From Hypomesus transpacificus (Eukaryota; Chordata; Actinopteri; Osmeriformes; Osmeridae), in assembly GCF_021917145.1 (NCBI RefSeq), contig NC_061064.1, positions 4,860,098 through 4,924,097 of the forward strand: a DNA stretch of 64,000 nucleotides, written 5' to 3'. The notes below the pieces were generated by a model that was not told the origin of the DNA, searched no databases, and worked only from the letters and a program-made list of their open reading frames with translations. The stretch's first letter is position 1. Each line of letters opens with the position of its first letter. The translations under genes and the position numbers were made by a program. Below are positions 27,624 through 44,100 of this stretch, one piece after another.

Positions 27624-30210
27624 ATGAACAGACTCTCTGCTAAGGTGTCTCCGTCTCCGGCCCCCAGCCCCAACCTCCTGCAGCTGCCTGCACCCACAGG
27701 TGAGTAACACGGGGTAACACACGACACATCAGCCAGTGTCGAACAGAGGGTCCTCCGTGGTAGCCTGACGTTACATGACGTGCTGAGTCCATGCTCTTTC
27801 TGTGGAAAGTTATTTCTCCAAATATAGTGAGATGGCAGTGCTTGTGTCTGATGTTGTCTGTTCCCCGTGCTGCAGAGGATGGGCAAAGACAGAGGGATGG
27901 GGACACTGACTTAGCAGAGGGAGACCGAGGAGGAGACCTGGAGGAGGGAGAGGCCGAAGGGGGTAAGCAAGGTTGCTGCGCCCACTGCCGGCTGCGGGCG
28001 ATCCGCCGGGTGGCGTGCGGGCTGGTCCTGGGGGGTTGTGTGGCGCTGGTGTGGGCAGGAGGTACTCACAGCGCCAGGCTGGCTCTACAGCTGCTCCCAG
28101 CCCCTTTCTTCATCACCTGGTTCTGCTGCACCTGGAACCTGCTCCTTTTCCCACTTCACTACCTGATGCATCTACTGGGAGCAGGGTCCCCACACGGGCC
28201 CGCCACGCACATCAGGTGAGACTGAAACCCAGTGACCTGTGGACTGGGACTCGAACTCAACCGCAGGTGAGACGACTGTACATGGCAGCCCGATAAGCTA
28301 GAGCCAACTCTTAGGACTGAGCTGCTTTATTTCAACCTGCCTACAGCAGCATTGTACCTTAATCCCCACAGCTCAGCATCAGACTGAACAAAGGATTTAA
28401 CCCCACCTGCAGCGTTGTTAAAGAAAGCTCAGTGGGAACACAGGTCCAGTAGAAATAGTAGAGGGGTAAATAGACATTAGCCGTCCGAGGAATTTGAATA
28501 GAGGTCTGTAGAGACAGTAGAGGTCAGTAGAGATGTAGAGCTCAACGGGAACAGTTGAGGTCAGTAGAATTAGTGCAAAGCTCAATAATCCCTGTTAAAA
28601 TACTTGATGTGTGTCGTCTGTGGTGTTGTTTTGTGATGGTTAAGGATGTGTTTGTGGTGGTGCGTTTCACGGGTGTTGTTTCCAGGCGGTATGCTGGTTT
28701 CCTTGCCGACGAGCCCCTGACGGTTCGGGGGGTGGTGAGAGGCGTCTCTCCGTTTGCGGTGCTGTGGAATCTGTCTGGCTACCTGTACCTGCTGTCTCTC
28801 AGACACATCGCCCCCGGCGATGCCTGCGCTGTTCTTTGCTGTAGTCAAGCCTTCCACTTCCTCCTTGCCTGGATTGGGTTAAACCACCACTTCATGGGAG
28901 TGAGGGTGAGGAATGTGTGTGTGTACCCTGAAATACTGCATCCGCCACTCACTACTCCAGGGTGGGCGTGTGTGCCAGGGTCGTAATCATAATATATATT
29001 GAGGAGGACACATCCCCCCCAATATTCAAATCTGGTCAAAATGTCCCCCCCAATATATTAATATAAAAATGTAAATAAAATATAAATGTGACACGCACGC
29101 TATCCAAAATTATAATACAAAATGTAATCATATTCATAACTAAACGTAAAAGGTTTTTGGGGGGGGACCCTCAGACTCCCCAGCAAATTTCGTCCCCCCC
29201 AATGTTGACTCCATGGCTACGGCTTTGTGTGTGCTGTGTGGGAAATTGGACGCCACGACACATTCGTAAGGATGCAAAGAAATGACCTTCCGGATCTGAA
29301 ATGCTTTCCACACTGTTTTTACAGATTGTGGCCGCCATTCTCTCCATCACCGGGATTGTCATGCTGGCCTATGCAGATGGTTTCCATAGTGAATCCATCA
29401 AAGGAGTTGCTTTGGCTGTAGGCTCAGCCTCAACCTCCGCCATTTACAAGGTCCTTATACCTTCATCCCAAACTTCCACTTGAGGTGCCTGCTGTGGACT
29501 GTTGATGAACCTGTGTGTGTGTGTGTGTGTACATTTGCAGGTATTGTTTAAGAAGTGTGTGGGAGAGGAGCAGTCCGGTGCAGCTAGCGTGCTGCTGACC
29601 TGTGTCGGCCTGTGCAGCTGTGTGCTCCACTCCTGGGTGTGTGTGGTGCTTTACCTCACACACGTGGAGTACTGGCCCCTCACACAGCACCTGCCCTGGG
29701 ACCACCTGTGTGGGACTGCTGCTTTGTTGCTAGGTAAATCCCTCCCGCTGACGGGTGTCCATCTGGTGGCCCGTTCCTTTCACCCGCACGACCGGATCAC
29801 TGCTATTTATGGATGAGAAGGTGGAAAAGGGTTGGGTCTCCTTATTTGCTCAGGCCCTTTGCTCCCCCCACCAGGCTTCAACGTGCTGGTGCACCTGGGG
29901 GCTGAGCTGACCTACCCCTCCCTTCTCTCTCTGGGCATGCTGCTGAGTGTTCCTGCCAGCACGGGTGAGTTCACCACCACAACACAATCGCTGGCAGCAT
30001 AGAGAGATGTAACAATGTGTTCCTGCTGCACCTCAGTGTGTGTGTTTGTGTCCAGTCCTAGATATCTACTTGGGGGCAGCTACTCAGCTCAGCCAGGTGA
30101 GGGTGGCGGCAGCGGGTATCATCGCCGTGGGATACCTCCTTCTGCTACTGCCCGAGCACTGGGACGAGCGCGTTCTGGGGTGGGCAGAGGGGCTGTGGCA
30201 GGGAACATAA
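27624..30210 (+). CDS. Solute carrier family 35 member F3/F4-like transporter
   Basis: Multi-pass membrane protein of the drug/metabolite transporter superfamily; SLC35F3 has been proposed as a thiamine transporter. Seven coding exons: 27624-27699, 27876-28215, 28686-28905, 29325-29450, 29541-29733, 29875-29964 and 30056-30210, giving 399 aa in consistent phase. The first 60 residues are a polar cytosolic tail starting MNRLSAKVSPSPAP, like mammalian SLC35F3. About ten hydrophobic segments follow. The best conserved stretch spans exons 3-5: FMGVRIVAAILSITGIVM, YADGFHS and ASTSAIYKVLFKK. Then come LTYPSLLSLGMLLSVP and LLLLLPEHWDE near the end. The family is clear. Which paralogue (F3, F4 or a fish-specific one) is not, so I give no symbol. 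Confidence 0.88.
28973..29226. mobile_element. MITE-like insertion in SLC35F intron 3
   Basis: The left end (GTCGTAATCATAATATATAT then TGAGGAGGAC) and the reverse complement of the right end (GCCGTAGCCATGGAGTCAAC then ATTGGGGGGGAC) are related inverted repeats about 30 bp long. The interior is A/T-rich and punctuated by C and G runs. No coding capacity and no clear duplication of the target. Confidence 0.5.
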
Positions 30211-30307
30211 AAGGCAGATGAACTGGATTGTCCAGATTCTCCCGAATTGTCCAGTTTTGTGCATGTGTGTATGCATGTGGGGGGGTTGGGCATGATCGAT
30301 AAAAATC

Positions 30308-30313
30308 AATAAA
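30308..30313 (+). terminator. SLC35F polyadenylation signal AATAAA
   Basis: AATAAA about 100 bases after the stop codon of the transporter. A further AATAAA lies near 30553. The stretch from 30211 to 30826 otherwise holds only 3' UTR-like and A/T-rich sequence before znrd2. Confidence 0.6.
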
Positions 30314-30826
30314 TATGAAACTGTATGTGTCTTGTGTCTGTTTGGGTACATTTCTTGTGTATGGCCTGTGTAACCTAGATGTCTCTGTGTTTCAGCTGTT
30401 TTGTACATATTTGAATATACCTTGTGTGTAACAACGTGAACAGCTGTGTCTTTGTATTCTACTGCATTTTTTTAATTGTTTCATTTTACTGTTTTATTTT
30501 CATATATTTTTTATCTTGTTCGCTGTAAGGCCACAATTTTTCCATTGGGATGAATAAAGTACCTACTACTGTTGATACTGTTGATTAAATATTTCAAAAT
30601 ATTTCACTGTGACTACGGACGTACTGTACATAAGTGCATACTTGCTCATTAACATTATTATATTTATTGTACTTTTTCCTGGATACATTTATTAAGTTGT
30701 GGACCGTTATGTGGATGGTCCGCCCGTCCTGCAAGTGGCAGTAGTGTAATGCTAACTGGTTCCACTATGCACGTGCGTGTACAGTGTAGCGTGCACGTGC
30801 AGTAACCGGTCACTGAAGTGTCACTC

Positions 30827-33120
30827 ATGGCATTGAATGCAGGTAACGTTGCTAGAATATTTACAAAATTTTATTCCAATATTCATCAATCAGTTTAGCC
30901 AACTATTTTTCAGACATACACTGTCATAGTCTACATCGTTTTGTGTCATTCCGGAAACTCCGAGATCCCTCGTCCGTCACTGTCACTGTCAACAGTTGGA
31001 AGCATCGCTAAAGTTAGCTTAGCTTGTTAGCTCCTTAGCTGCTAGCAAACCACTTAATTTAAGATATTTTTTAAGAATTTCACAAGTAGGAACAACTCAG
31101 CAGCTCATATTTTTTGGTACGCTAGCTGAGTTATCATGGTTGTAGAGGGCTAGCTGGCTTAATTGTTGTGCATTTAACTTAGACTACTGTAGAAAAATTG
31201 CAGCTACAGCACTAGGCTAACTGGTAGAGCTGCATTGATAATTTAGCTGGTTAGCTAGCTAATGTCGTCATTGTTAATCGGAAGCGTTTGAGCAGGTTAT
31301 TGAACTTTACTAGTAAAATCCGGTGCTTGAAGACTCGCTTTCACGGTTTTCTTCGTAGACGACGACTTTGAGTGGGAGCCGCCCTCCGAGGCAGAGATGA
31401 AGGTGATCCAGGCGCGGCGGGACCGCCAGGACAAGATAAGCAAATTGATGGGGGGATACCTACTGAAAGGTTACAAGATGCTGGGTGACTGCTGCGATAC
31501 GTGTGGGGTGAGATGGCGCTCCGCTGAAGCAGAACATCTTAAGCACTGTGTTAGTGTTATGTGATGTAATAACTTAAATATGTAATTAAAGTATCATCAG
31601 TAGGGTTGGGTACCGAAACTGGGTTCTACTATGGAACTGGTTCCCACGCAACGAGTAGGAATCGAACAGGATTAGAATGCAAATTTCGGTTCCTCATTTT
31701 GGTTCCACTTAATATATCGACTAAAATAGTTTCCCTCTCGCTACGCAAGTCTATCGTTAGCGAGCTAGCTTTTAGTGCATTTAAAATGCCTAAAGCGAAG
31801 CGGTCGAAAGTGTGGCTATATTTCACAGCCAAGGATTCCGACGTCGCAAAATGCAACAAATGTTTCAAAACGATTACGTGCAAAGGGGGAAGCACGTCGA
31901 ATTTATTGAAACATGCGGCGACACACGGGATACTTCTTAAAGCAGAGGGATGCACCGTCTTCGACAGCTTGCGTACATCAGTCCCTGGTCCCAGTGACAG
32001 GCGCATCTTGCCAGAGAAGGCAAATATGGCAATTTTTCTGCAAAAGAACTGCTAAAGTTTGAAGCTGGTTTAGTTAGCATACCAACCCAACATTTATTTT
32101 GTTGTTACTTGTTAATAGTGTAACTGTTATTTATTGTTAAATTATTGTTGTTGGGTGTTAGCTGACTTAGGTTTACTTATTTAAAATTTAAGTATCCTAC
32201 TTTAAAACGTTAGTATTTTGTTTTAATTGAATAATGATTTTCAAGAAATAAATAAAAACTATAAAAGTGCCTTTCTTTGCTGTAATGTTTCAGGTTTTCA
32301 AGTATCGGTTTAGTAATCGAAACCGTTTTAAAAGTACCGGTTCAGCATCGGAATCGTAAAAATCCAAACGATACCCAACCCTACTCATCAGTCCTTGCTT
32401 CTGCAAACAGAGACCCCCAGCCCAATATGACATACATGTACTGTAATGTTTGGCACCAGACTAACAAGGGATGTGTATGTGCCTCTGCAGACTATTCTTC
32501 TGCAGGATAAGCAACAGAAGTACTACTGTGTGTCCTGTCAGGAGCTGGACTCTGATGTGGACAAAGACAACCCAGGTAGATATCAACCACCCTATTCCAA
32601 ACACAAAGCATCCAATTGTGTTCTTCCTTCTCTCTACTTATTTATCTCCACATCCACAGCTTTGAATGCCCAGGCGGCGTTGTCCCAGGTTCGGGAGAGA
32701 CAACTCGCAGCCCAGCCCGGCCCACAGGTGAACGGAGGCTCCAGTCAGGCAGCTGTGTCCATAGTTGGCCAGCCCAGGCCCGAGCACTGTGAGGGGGCTG
32801 CCTCTGGTCTCAGAGGGCCCCTGCCTCTTCCACCACCTGCCACCTCCGCCACTTCCATCCCCAGCTTCCTCCCTCCCACCACACCAGCTGCCCCCCCAGT
32901 CCAGGCCGCTGTCCCCCTGACAGGCCCGCCCCCTCTGGCCCCCCAGAGCCCGGCTCTCCTGGCTGTGTCGCTAGCCGAGGAGGCTCTGATGCACAAGCTA
33001 CGTTGGGCCACCCAGGAGCTGCAGGCCGCAGCCTCGGTGGAGAGCAGCATCCAGCTGTGCAGCCTCATCACCAGCTGTGCCCAGTCCCTACGCAGCCTCA
33101 GGGAGCTGCATCAGTCATGA
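30827..33120 (+). CDS. znrd2: Zinc ribbon domain-containing 2 (SSSCA1, autoantigen p27)
   Basis: Four coding exons: 30827-30842, 31359-31507, 32491-32575 and 32660-33120, 236 aa in consistent phase. The start MALNA, then DDFEWEPPSEAEMKV, matches mammalian ZNRD2. The zinc ribbon uses CDTC at the end of exon 2 and CVSC in exon 3, followed by QELDSDVDKDNP and ALNAQAALSQ. Exon 4 adds a Pro/Ala-rich stretch longer than in mammals and a conserved C-terminal helix region (SSIQLCSLITSCAQSLRSL). The human protein is an autoantigen linked to tankyrase binding and centromere/mitosis; its exact role is unsettled. Intron 2 contains a hAT element. fam89b follows on the same strand, as in human 11q13. Confidence 0.93.
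31601..32383 (+). mobile_element. hAT element with BED zinc-finger frame, znrd2 intron 2
   Basis: Terminal inverted repeats start TAGGGTTGGGTA on both ends (12 bp perfect). Flanks ATCATCAG (31593-31600) and CTCATCAG (32384-32391) match at 7 of 8 positions, as expected for an 8-bp hAT target duplication. A plus-strand frame from about 31787 to 32055 starts MPKAKRSKVWLYFTAKDSDV and carries the BED finger Cys pair CNKC and the His pair in LLKHAATHG, then stops. The catalytic domain is absent, so this is a deletion derivative that cannot move by itself. The long open frame is intact across the finger. Confidence 0.85.
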
Positions 33121-34254
33121 CACTTAACCACATGGTCTGCCGAACCAGACGCAAATGAAAACACAGATGCTTGGAAGCAACCCACAGACATCGAGGCAGC
33201 ATAGGAGGGCCCAGCAGTAAGGCTCCTCTCAGGGCAGACCGGCCTCCTGTCTGTGTTTGCATGTGCCTGCGTGCGTACATACATGCCTGGCCTATTGTCT
33301 GTTGAATCTGGCGGTACACAATTGTTTATTGACGATTCATTGACAGACTTAATGGGATGCTGGGAAGAGACTGTTTAATTGGTTCAATGTGCTATAGACA
33401 ATATACTTACGTGTAATTGGCTGGTATTGATGTATTTCAGAAATGTTCTTTATTAAATCTGACTTCATCCACGGTCATATTCTGCTTCTTATACTGCTTG
33501 CTCAGAGTCAGATGAAGCCCAGTTCCAGTACCACTCAACTGCTGTTTGGGTAAGCCCTTATTTCAGTCAAACTGGCTCACTGCATCATTTGAAATTGATC
33601 TCAGTATTTTTCCTGCAATGTTGTGACACATGTTCTAATAAAACCATGTTGAAAATGTATTTGTGTAGCTCAGTCATTGGTAGGGGGTGTGGAGGCAGGT
33701 TGTATTGATACAGAGTGACCGACACACACAATGGGGGCATAACACCAACATTCCATTATCTAAACTATAATCCTAATGGTTTTTTTAGTCCCATAAGGCT
33801 GATAAGGACGTCAGACCGTTTCCCTTCTCTCCTTATATAGTGTGTGTACTTCGGTGCTGCGCCCCGCGGCGGTGCAGTAGGACTGGGCGGGGATAAACAC
33901 GGCTAGAGCAAGGAGAGTCGGGGGCAGCATAAACAAAGGAAGCCGTTGAGGAGGACAATGCAAGGAAACCAGGCATGACTACCTTGGCATCAACGGCTCC
34001 TGTAACGTAATGGCTAAATGATTTATCATCCTAATGGCCATGGAGAACTGTTCCTGCAAAAATTTGGTGTTGAGGAACAGAAAAATCGCGTCAGTGAGGC
34101 ACGTTTTATAGGTTGTTGTAAAAATCGATTTGGAATTAACAGCCATTTAATTAATAAACTACAGCAATTTTTTTTCACTGCACACTCACCGCTAGTTATT
34201 TTCAAACCCTGGAATATTTTTTTCACTACAAAATTACATTTTTTTCGATCAATT
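33121..34254. other. znrd2 3' UTR and fam89b 5' region
   Basis: Holds the znrd2 3' UTR (AATAAA near 33637), then a G/C-rich patch near 33838-33930 that is probably the fam89b promoter, with CCTTATATAG at about 33832 (TATA- or CArG-like). The frame upstream of the fam89b ATG is open from 34018 but A/T-rich and not conserved, so I treat it as 5' UTR. Confidence 0.5.
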
Positions 34255-37325
<3,071 letters not shown>

Positions 37326-40300
37326 ATGACTTCAGTATGGAAAAGATTACAGCGCGTTGGCAAAAAAGCATCAAAGTTCCAGTTTGTTGCATCCTACCAA
37401 GAACTCGTGCTCGAATGCACCAAAAAGTGGTGAGTAACTCATGAAAATTACTTTTAAAAGGGATAAACCTTTACCAGCTCGTGTCCCGGGTTGAACAGGG
37501 CGTTTCTTAGTCTATCTCGTAATATCAATGTAACGTCACGGGCAGAAGCCTCAAGTACAATACATGTAGCCTACTTTTAGAGCCTACGATTTTCGTAATG
37601 AGAGTAAACACATTTCCTGTTATGAGAACAGAAGTGCGTGTGCAACATTTCCGTTAGTGATGTGCAAGTAACAGAAAATGATTCCATTCTCGGTACAGTC
37701 TGATCACTGCGTATATCATTCTCACCGTCATCTATTAATGTTTAACTCACTGGATTAAGATGAGGATGATGAGGAATGTGGCTGGCATACTACACATTGG
37801 GGGAAGCAAAATTGCGCCCTTCCATAGACTCACTGTTTACAAATAAGCATTCCTTTAGTTTAAACTACCTTTCCACTATCTGGCATAGAGGACGTATTAT
37901 GCTCTTGATGTTGGTGATCCTCTCTGACCCTTGGCACCCGCTAATAAAGTCTGTGAGAGCGGTGGTGAAGAACAACTGATGATCACATTAATAGTCTATA
38001 ATGTTTATTAGGCCAGATGTGTCTCACAATGTTGGAATTAATGAAGTCCCTTAAATAGTGCATCATCTCTGTTATCTACAGAGCGAGTACCTTTATGTCT
38101 CGTGCAGGGCGACTTCAAATGTTGTCATGAAACCACGCCTGTTCCTCGAGTGATAAGATAACAGCGCTCATTTGTTTGAGACAGCAGAAATATGGAAAGC
38201 GTCTGCTAAAGCAAACGCTTCAAATGTACTTTCCAGAAAAGATGGCATCCTGTAATTGGTTTGATCACCAACTCCAAACTGGGACTGTCAGCCTTGTAGA
38301 ACCTTGTAGAGTTCTACCTTTTTAATCAGCCCGGCCTCTCGCAAACACAACCTCTGTGTCTGCATCATGTTGTTCCAGCTCTATCGGCTTATCATGGAGT
38401 GAGGCAACAGGGCTATAGGTTCTACACAGTTGTGCAACCAATACTGTGTATGATAAGATAACATGGCCTACTCTTTTCTTTCTATAACACAAAACATTAA
38501 ATGATGTGTAGACTTCCAACATACAGTAACAACACTATCACAACGTGTGGATGTCCTCTGGACCCCGGCTGAAAACGAGGCACACAAACATGCTAGCGTA
38601 GCCTTTCCTAATCACTCTAATCGTTTATGATTCCCTTGCACATGTTATAACTCTCCCGTACATGTTATAATGCCTGTTGCACATAGTGTACATATTATCA
38701 GCTGACGCGGCACAGCAGCGACCATGTCGGACTGGTTCATCTCAGACAGGTGATAGAAGTGGTCAGCTCCCCTGCTCTAGTGGGTCAAACAGCCAGCCCA
38801 GCAGCCAGGGAGTCGGGCTATTTCTATAGCTCGTCATGCCACCCCCCACCCAGCACTCTGCCGCCCGTACCCCTGTCTACTTCCACCCTCCCCTCGCCCC
38901 TCAGCCCCTCGGCCCCAGCCTTCATGTTGCTATTACGGACCTGCAACTTGAGACTTGATCAGGTTCAGCTGTCATCGCCCACAGCTAACTTTGTTGGATG
39001 ATGTTAATGTTATAACCTTAGCCCGGCTGAGTCATTGCAGTCGATATTTGACTGGTTGTACAATAGCTGTATTAGCAGTGTAGTCAGCAGTTGGTAACGT
39101 TTCCTAGAATTGGGGATGGGGGTGGGGTAATCAGGGGAGGGGTAACCTTGGTAGGCTTTCCTTCTTTCAGCCAGGAGACCTGCCCTCGGCTCAGCACAGG
39201 TCACATGACCTAGCACTGCTTCCTCCCTCATTTCCTGCTCCAGAAGCTAGTCTCAGAAACACAATGCGCTCAACCAATCAACACGCACAAACACAGACAC
39301 ACACAAGCAGACACACAAATGCCACATTTACCCTCCAGTTTATTCAGATTTTTGTCATTTGCAGTTATGTAGTGACTGTCATAAGACCCCCTTGTCTAAT
39401 TCAGCCTCTATTAAACTGTAGCGCTCTATGTTTACATGTTGCTGTTGGTTACTAATGGTCACTAAGCAGCCGTTTTAGTTGTGTAATTGAATATTATTAT
39501 AACTTTGAAGTACTAACTGTATTATCAGGGGTTTGAAGAGATGGGAAATTGTCTTCTGATCCACAAGATGTTTCTCACAATATTTCCCTTAGGAGACACC
39601 TCAATTCCCCTGCCAGGTAGATAGTCCAGACAGGACTGAGTTCCTCACTGTCTGTACTGCCAAACCAAAATGCATCGTGTATGTGTCATATGTGTTCCCA
39701 GGCAACCAGACAAGTTGAGGGTAGTTTGGACGAGGAGGAACAGGCGTGTCTGCACTAAGGTACAGACAGGACTAAAACCCACGCCCCACACACCACATGT
39801 GCACACACACACACACACATACACACACCACACACACACACCCAAACACAGCTTCAATGGAACTGTTCTGAAAGTTTGCTCTTTTGAGATCCTTATCTAT
39901 CAAATTCTGAAAGTAAAAGCCCGTATTGACAGATAAAAACGGTTTTGTTAACCCTCCGCAGCTCCATGGATGGCAGCCGGGTATCAAGAACCCGTACCGG
40001 GGCATGGTTGTCTGGCCGGTACCGGAGAACGTGGACATTGCCGTCACTCTCTTCAAGGTAAGGACTGTCTGTGTTTGGGCACAGAAACTGCTGCTCCAGT
40101 CCTCTCGTTCTCTGCCTCACCAGACTCTATTACTTTGTGTGAGTGAGTGAGTGTGTGTGTGTGTCTGTCAGACAAATAAACCGTCTCCATCTTCCTCAGG
40201 ATCCCCTTTCTGAGGACTACGAGGACAAGGACTGGACTTTTGTCATTGAGAGCGTAAGCCGTTGACTATTTCTATGCTTTCAAGCGACTTTACCGTAACT

Positions 40301-41063
40301 CAAGTGTCCCTCAGCTCTCCTCAGTTCTCTGACCAGCGCCCGTCTGCCCCTGTCTGCCCCTGTCTGCCCCTGTCTGCCCCTGTCTGCCCCTGTCTGCCCC
40401 CGTCTGCCCCCGTCTGCCCCTGTCTGCCCCTGTCTGCCCCTGTCTGCCCCTGTCTTCCCCCGTCTGCCCCTGTCTGCCCCTGTCTTCCCCTGTCTGCCCT
40501 TGTCTGCCCCTGTCTGCCCCTGTCTGCCCCTGTCTGCCCTTGTCTGCCCCTGTCTGCCCCTGTCTGCCCCTGTCTGCCCCCTGCAGGAGACGAAGGGCCA
40601 TCGCAAGGTGCTGGCCTCCGCAGACATCAACATGAAGAAGTTTGCGAGTGCCACGCCCACACAGACAGACCTCCACCTGAAACTGAAGCCGCTGTCCGTC
40701 AAAGTGGTGGAGGCCTCGCTCAAGCTCTCGCTGTCCTGTATCTTTGTGAGGGAGGGCAAAGCCACGTGAGTCTCACTGCCACAAGGAGGCTAGCGCGTCT
40801 CACTGGGATCATGCATCGTCGTCCACTAGGGATGATGTCGTCATGCTGTGTGTCCGCGTCCCCGAGTGATGACGTCGTCATGCTGTGTGTCTGCGTCCCC
40901 CTAGTGATGAGGACATGCAGAGTCTGGCCAGCCTCATGAGCGTCAAGCCCACAGACATCGGTAACCTTGACGACTTCAATGAGAGTGACGAGGAGGAGGA
41001 CAAGAGGCCTGTTGCTGGAGCCATGAGCAGAGCTGCTGCAGGTACAAGCACACACACACACAC

Positions 41064-41102
<39 letters not shown>

Positions 41103-44100
41103 CACAAACCACCACCATATTCCATAATTTCTATGTTTTTACCCCCTAATGAATTTTTTGTCCCCTCCTCCTGTGCCAGCCCCGGCCCCTGCAGCCCACC
41201 CTACTCGCACCCAGGATAGGAGACCTTCCTCTGGACATAACCCTCCACTTACAGGTACCCCACTCTGTCCACCCATCCTTCCCCCCTTTCCTGTCCCTAT
41301 CTCCTTTCTATGACCCTCCTCTTCTCGCATAGTCCACTTCCACAACATTTCATGTTTGATTAGCAGAACAGATGATTGGTGGACCGTCATCTTTCTCCCA
41401 GCATCTATCCAACAAGATTCCATGAGTTTCCATATCATCTTTGCTATGTTGGCAATGATCATGTTGTTTGGAGAGGCAGAATGGTAACATAGCAACACAA
41501 TGAGGTCAAGGATCCATCATCCAACGAGCGCCGTATGATAGATTCAGTATCTCCACTCACATCAAGTCTGAATTCGTTCATTTTCTAACTTTTCATTTCA
41601 CCCATTTACTCTTCCTCTTCCTCTCTCCCTTCACCCTTCTTTCCAAATCCACATCACATTCCTCTCTGCAACAACCGTCTTCATTTACAATCCCCACCTT
41701 CCACACTTCACCCTGGCTTCCAGCCAGTGGGAGAGACCCTGGTAAATCTGGCAAGGCTGGAACTGCCCCCAGCCCTGTCCTCCACTCCAGACCTCCCCTG
41801 CCCGTCCCCCCAAGCCCTTCTCCCAGACCACCCTCCCGCTCCAGGCTCCCCCGCCCTGTGCCCTCCCCTAATCCCTCCCCTAATCCCTCCCCTAGTCCAT
41901 CCCCCCAACCCCCAGGCCGGTCCAGGGGAACCCAGTCTGCAGTCTCTGCTGCTCACAAGCAGTCAGCCCCATTGCCCCACCTCCCCCCTGAGCCACCTGC
42001 ACCACCAAAGCCCACCATGCAGACCCAACTACCCCCTGAAACGCTGACACCCCGGAAACAAGCCCTTGAACGCCGTCAACATACTGACCTTCCCACACGC
42101 CCCAAGACCAGACCTGATGCCCCCACGCACTCCGGCCCCACCCCTCATCTCCTTTCACATCCCCAACGACCCTCCGAATCCCTCCCAGCCTCCAAACCTT
42201 CTCCAGAGCCCGAACTTCCCACTGAACCCCCCAATCCTTTCCTGCCCACTACTGAGTCACCCACACTCCCACTGTCCTCCTATGAAGCCCTTGGCCCCTC
42301 AGTGCGAGGCTTCACTCGCTCTCAGCCTCCGTCTCTGCCCAGAATCTTCAAGCCCAGCTCGGGCACAGGTACCCTGTGGCAGACTGTCTTCAGGCTGGCT
42401 GACTTGAGAGATTGGCTTTGTTCTTTGCTGCATGTTAGAACTTCCTGAAACACTTAAACACCTGCTGACTCTGTGGTATGATTGGTTGCTGTTACTGTAA
42501 TACATCTGTGTGTACTTACTATAGATAGCCCGGGCTTGTACCTTACACCTGTAGCTGTAACTGTGTGTGTGTGTGTGTGCGTATGTGTGAAGAAACATGC
42601 GGCTAGCGTTTAAACAGCAAGGCCGTCTGCCTGAGTTTGGTGTGATGAGAGATCTGTTTCGGGTTCTCCACTTCCTTCCAATTCCTGTTTAATCTTCCTC
42701 TGTTTTCCTCTGTTCATCTGTCCTTCCTTCCTTCCTCTCTGCTCTCCCTGTAGCGCCAGTGTCGTTTGTCAGGTGTCCATTTGACGTGCAGAATGTGGCT
42801 CCTTCTCCAGATCCCCAGCCTCCTGTCTCTGGTTGGTCTCCTCTTTGATTGGACAACTGGCTCTATGACCATCTTTACCTGCTCCAATCGGCTGTCATAG
42901 AGCTCTGTCGTTCATCTCCAATATGTATCTGTCTTCCAGCAGTTCGCTCTCACGTCTTCAAACCTAAGCTTTTTCCGACTATGCGTCCCTCCTCACCTTC
43001 GCCTTTCACCTCTGATTCTCCTCCCCATGACGACACCGTGGTTACAGGCTCCTCCCCTTCATCCCTTCTTCTCCCTACATCCCCGCTCTCCTGCCCAGAG
43101 CCAGGTAGGGAGCCCCGGATCCCCTGTACACCTCTGTTGTCTTTTGGTATGACAACAGTGTACATTTGGATGATGCACTTTTGTCAGGCGTACATCAGGA
43201 GCTAGGAGGCATTAATGCTGCTCTGCTAACTGATGTACTCATTGTATTCTTTCTCTCTCCCTCTCCCTCATTTCACCAATCATCTATTCATTCATTAACA
43301 TTCTGTCCCTCCCTACATCCTCTTTTTTTCTCTCTCGGTTCCTCACCTCCTCTTTCCTTCTTCTCCGCTCATTCCTTCATCATTGCTCTATCCCCCCACC
43401 CCCCTCACTCCCCAGAACCTTGTGTCCAAGGGAAGTGGTCAAAGCCCAGAAGTCCAGCCTCAGGCTCCTCCCCTTTTAACCCCTCCCATCCCTGTGACGT
43501 CATCACATCAGTCCCCCTCCTCACCAGTCCTGACCTGGACTCCCTCTGTGACCCTGTCATCCCTCCCCCCTCCCGCCTCCTACCGCGCTCCTCGCCCCCT
43601 GCCCTCCCCCGCTCCTGCCCAGCCTCTCTCTCTGCTCCTGCCGCTGCTCCTCCCACTACTGCACCTGCTGTTCTCGGTTCCTCCCAGTCAGGTACTAAGC
43701 CGTTAGCCTCCCTGGACAGGTTCAGGCTGCCAGTGCGGTCGTGCTCGAGGGGTTGAGGTCTGGAGAGGTGTTGCACCTGAAGCCAACCTGAGAGTGATGA
43801 ACAGTTCTCTTAATTGGTTCATTCTGTTCCGTTAAGGTATTCCCCACCAACCCTCCCATGCTACCATGGAGACAGCCCCCCCTCTGACCCTGACCAGGGG
43901 GGAGGATGCCTCCCACTCCTCCAGGATGGTTGCCTGCATCAGAATTGCCTCGTCTGCCTGCCCTGCTCCCACCCCCTCTCTCACCCCTGCACTACACCAG
44001 CCAGCCATAGAGAGTGGGGCAGAGACAGACGTTATAAGGTGAGCTCATTGTAGCTCATGCATCGATCGCGTGTTCCCCTGCCTGTACTACCACATTGCGC

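Noticed and set aside
34018-34254. In-frame upstream extension of fam89b
   Set aside because: A/T-rich, not similar to any FAM89 protein; the ATG at 34255 aligns with the mammalian start.
40280-40939. Long open frames on both strands across the 10-bp repeat
   Set aside because: A 10-bp unit without stops opens several frames; the region is ehbp1l1 intron 4 and the flanking exons are explained.
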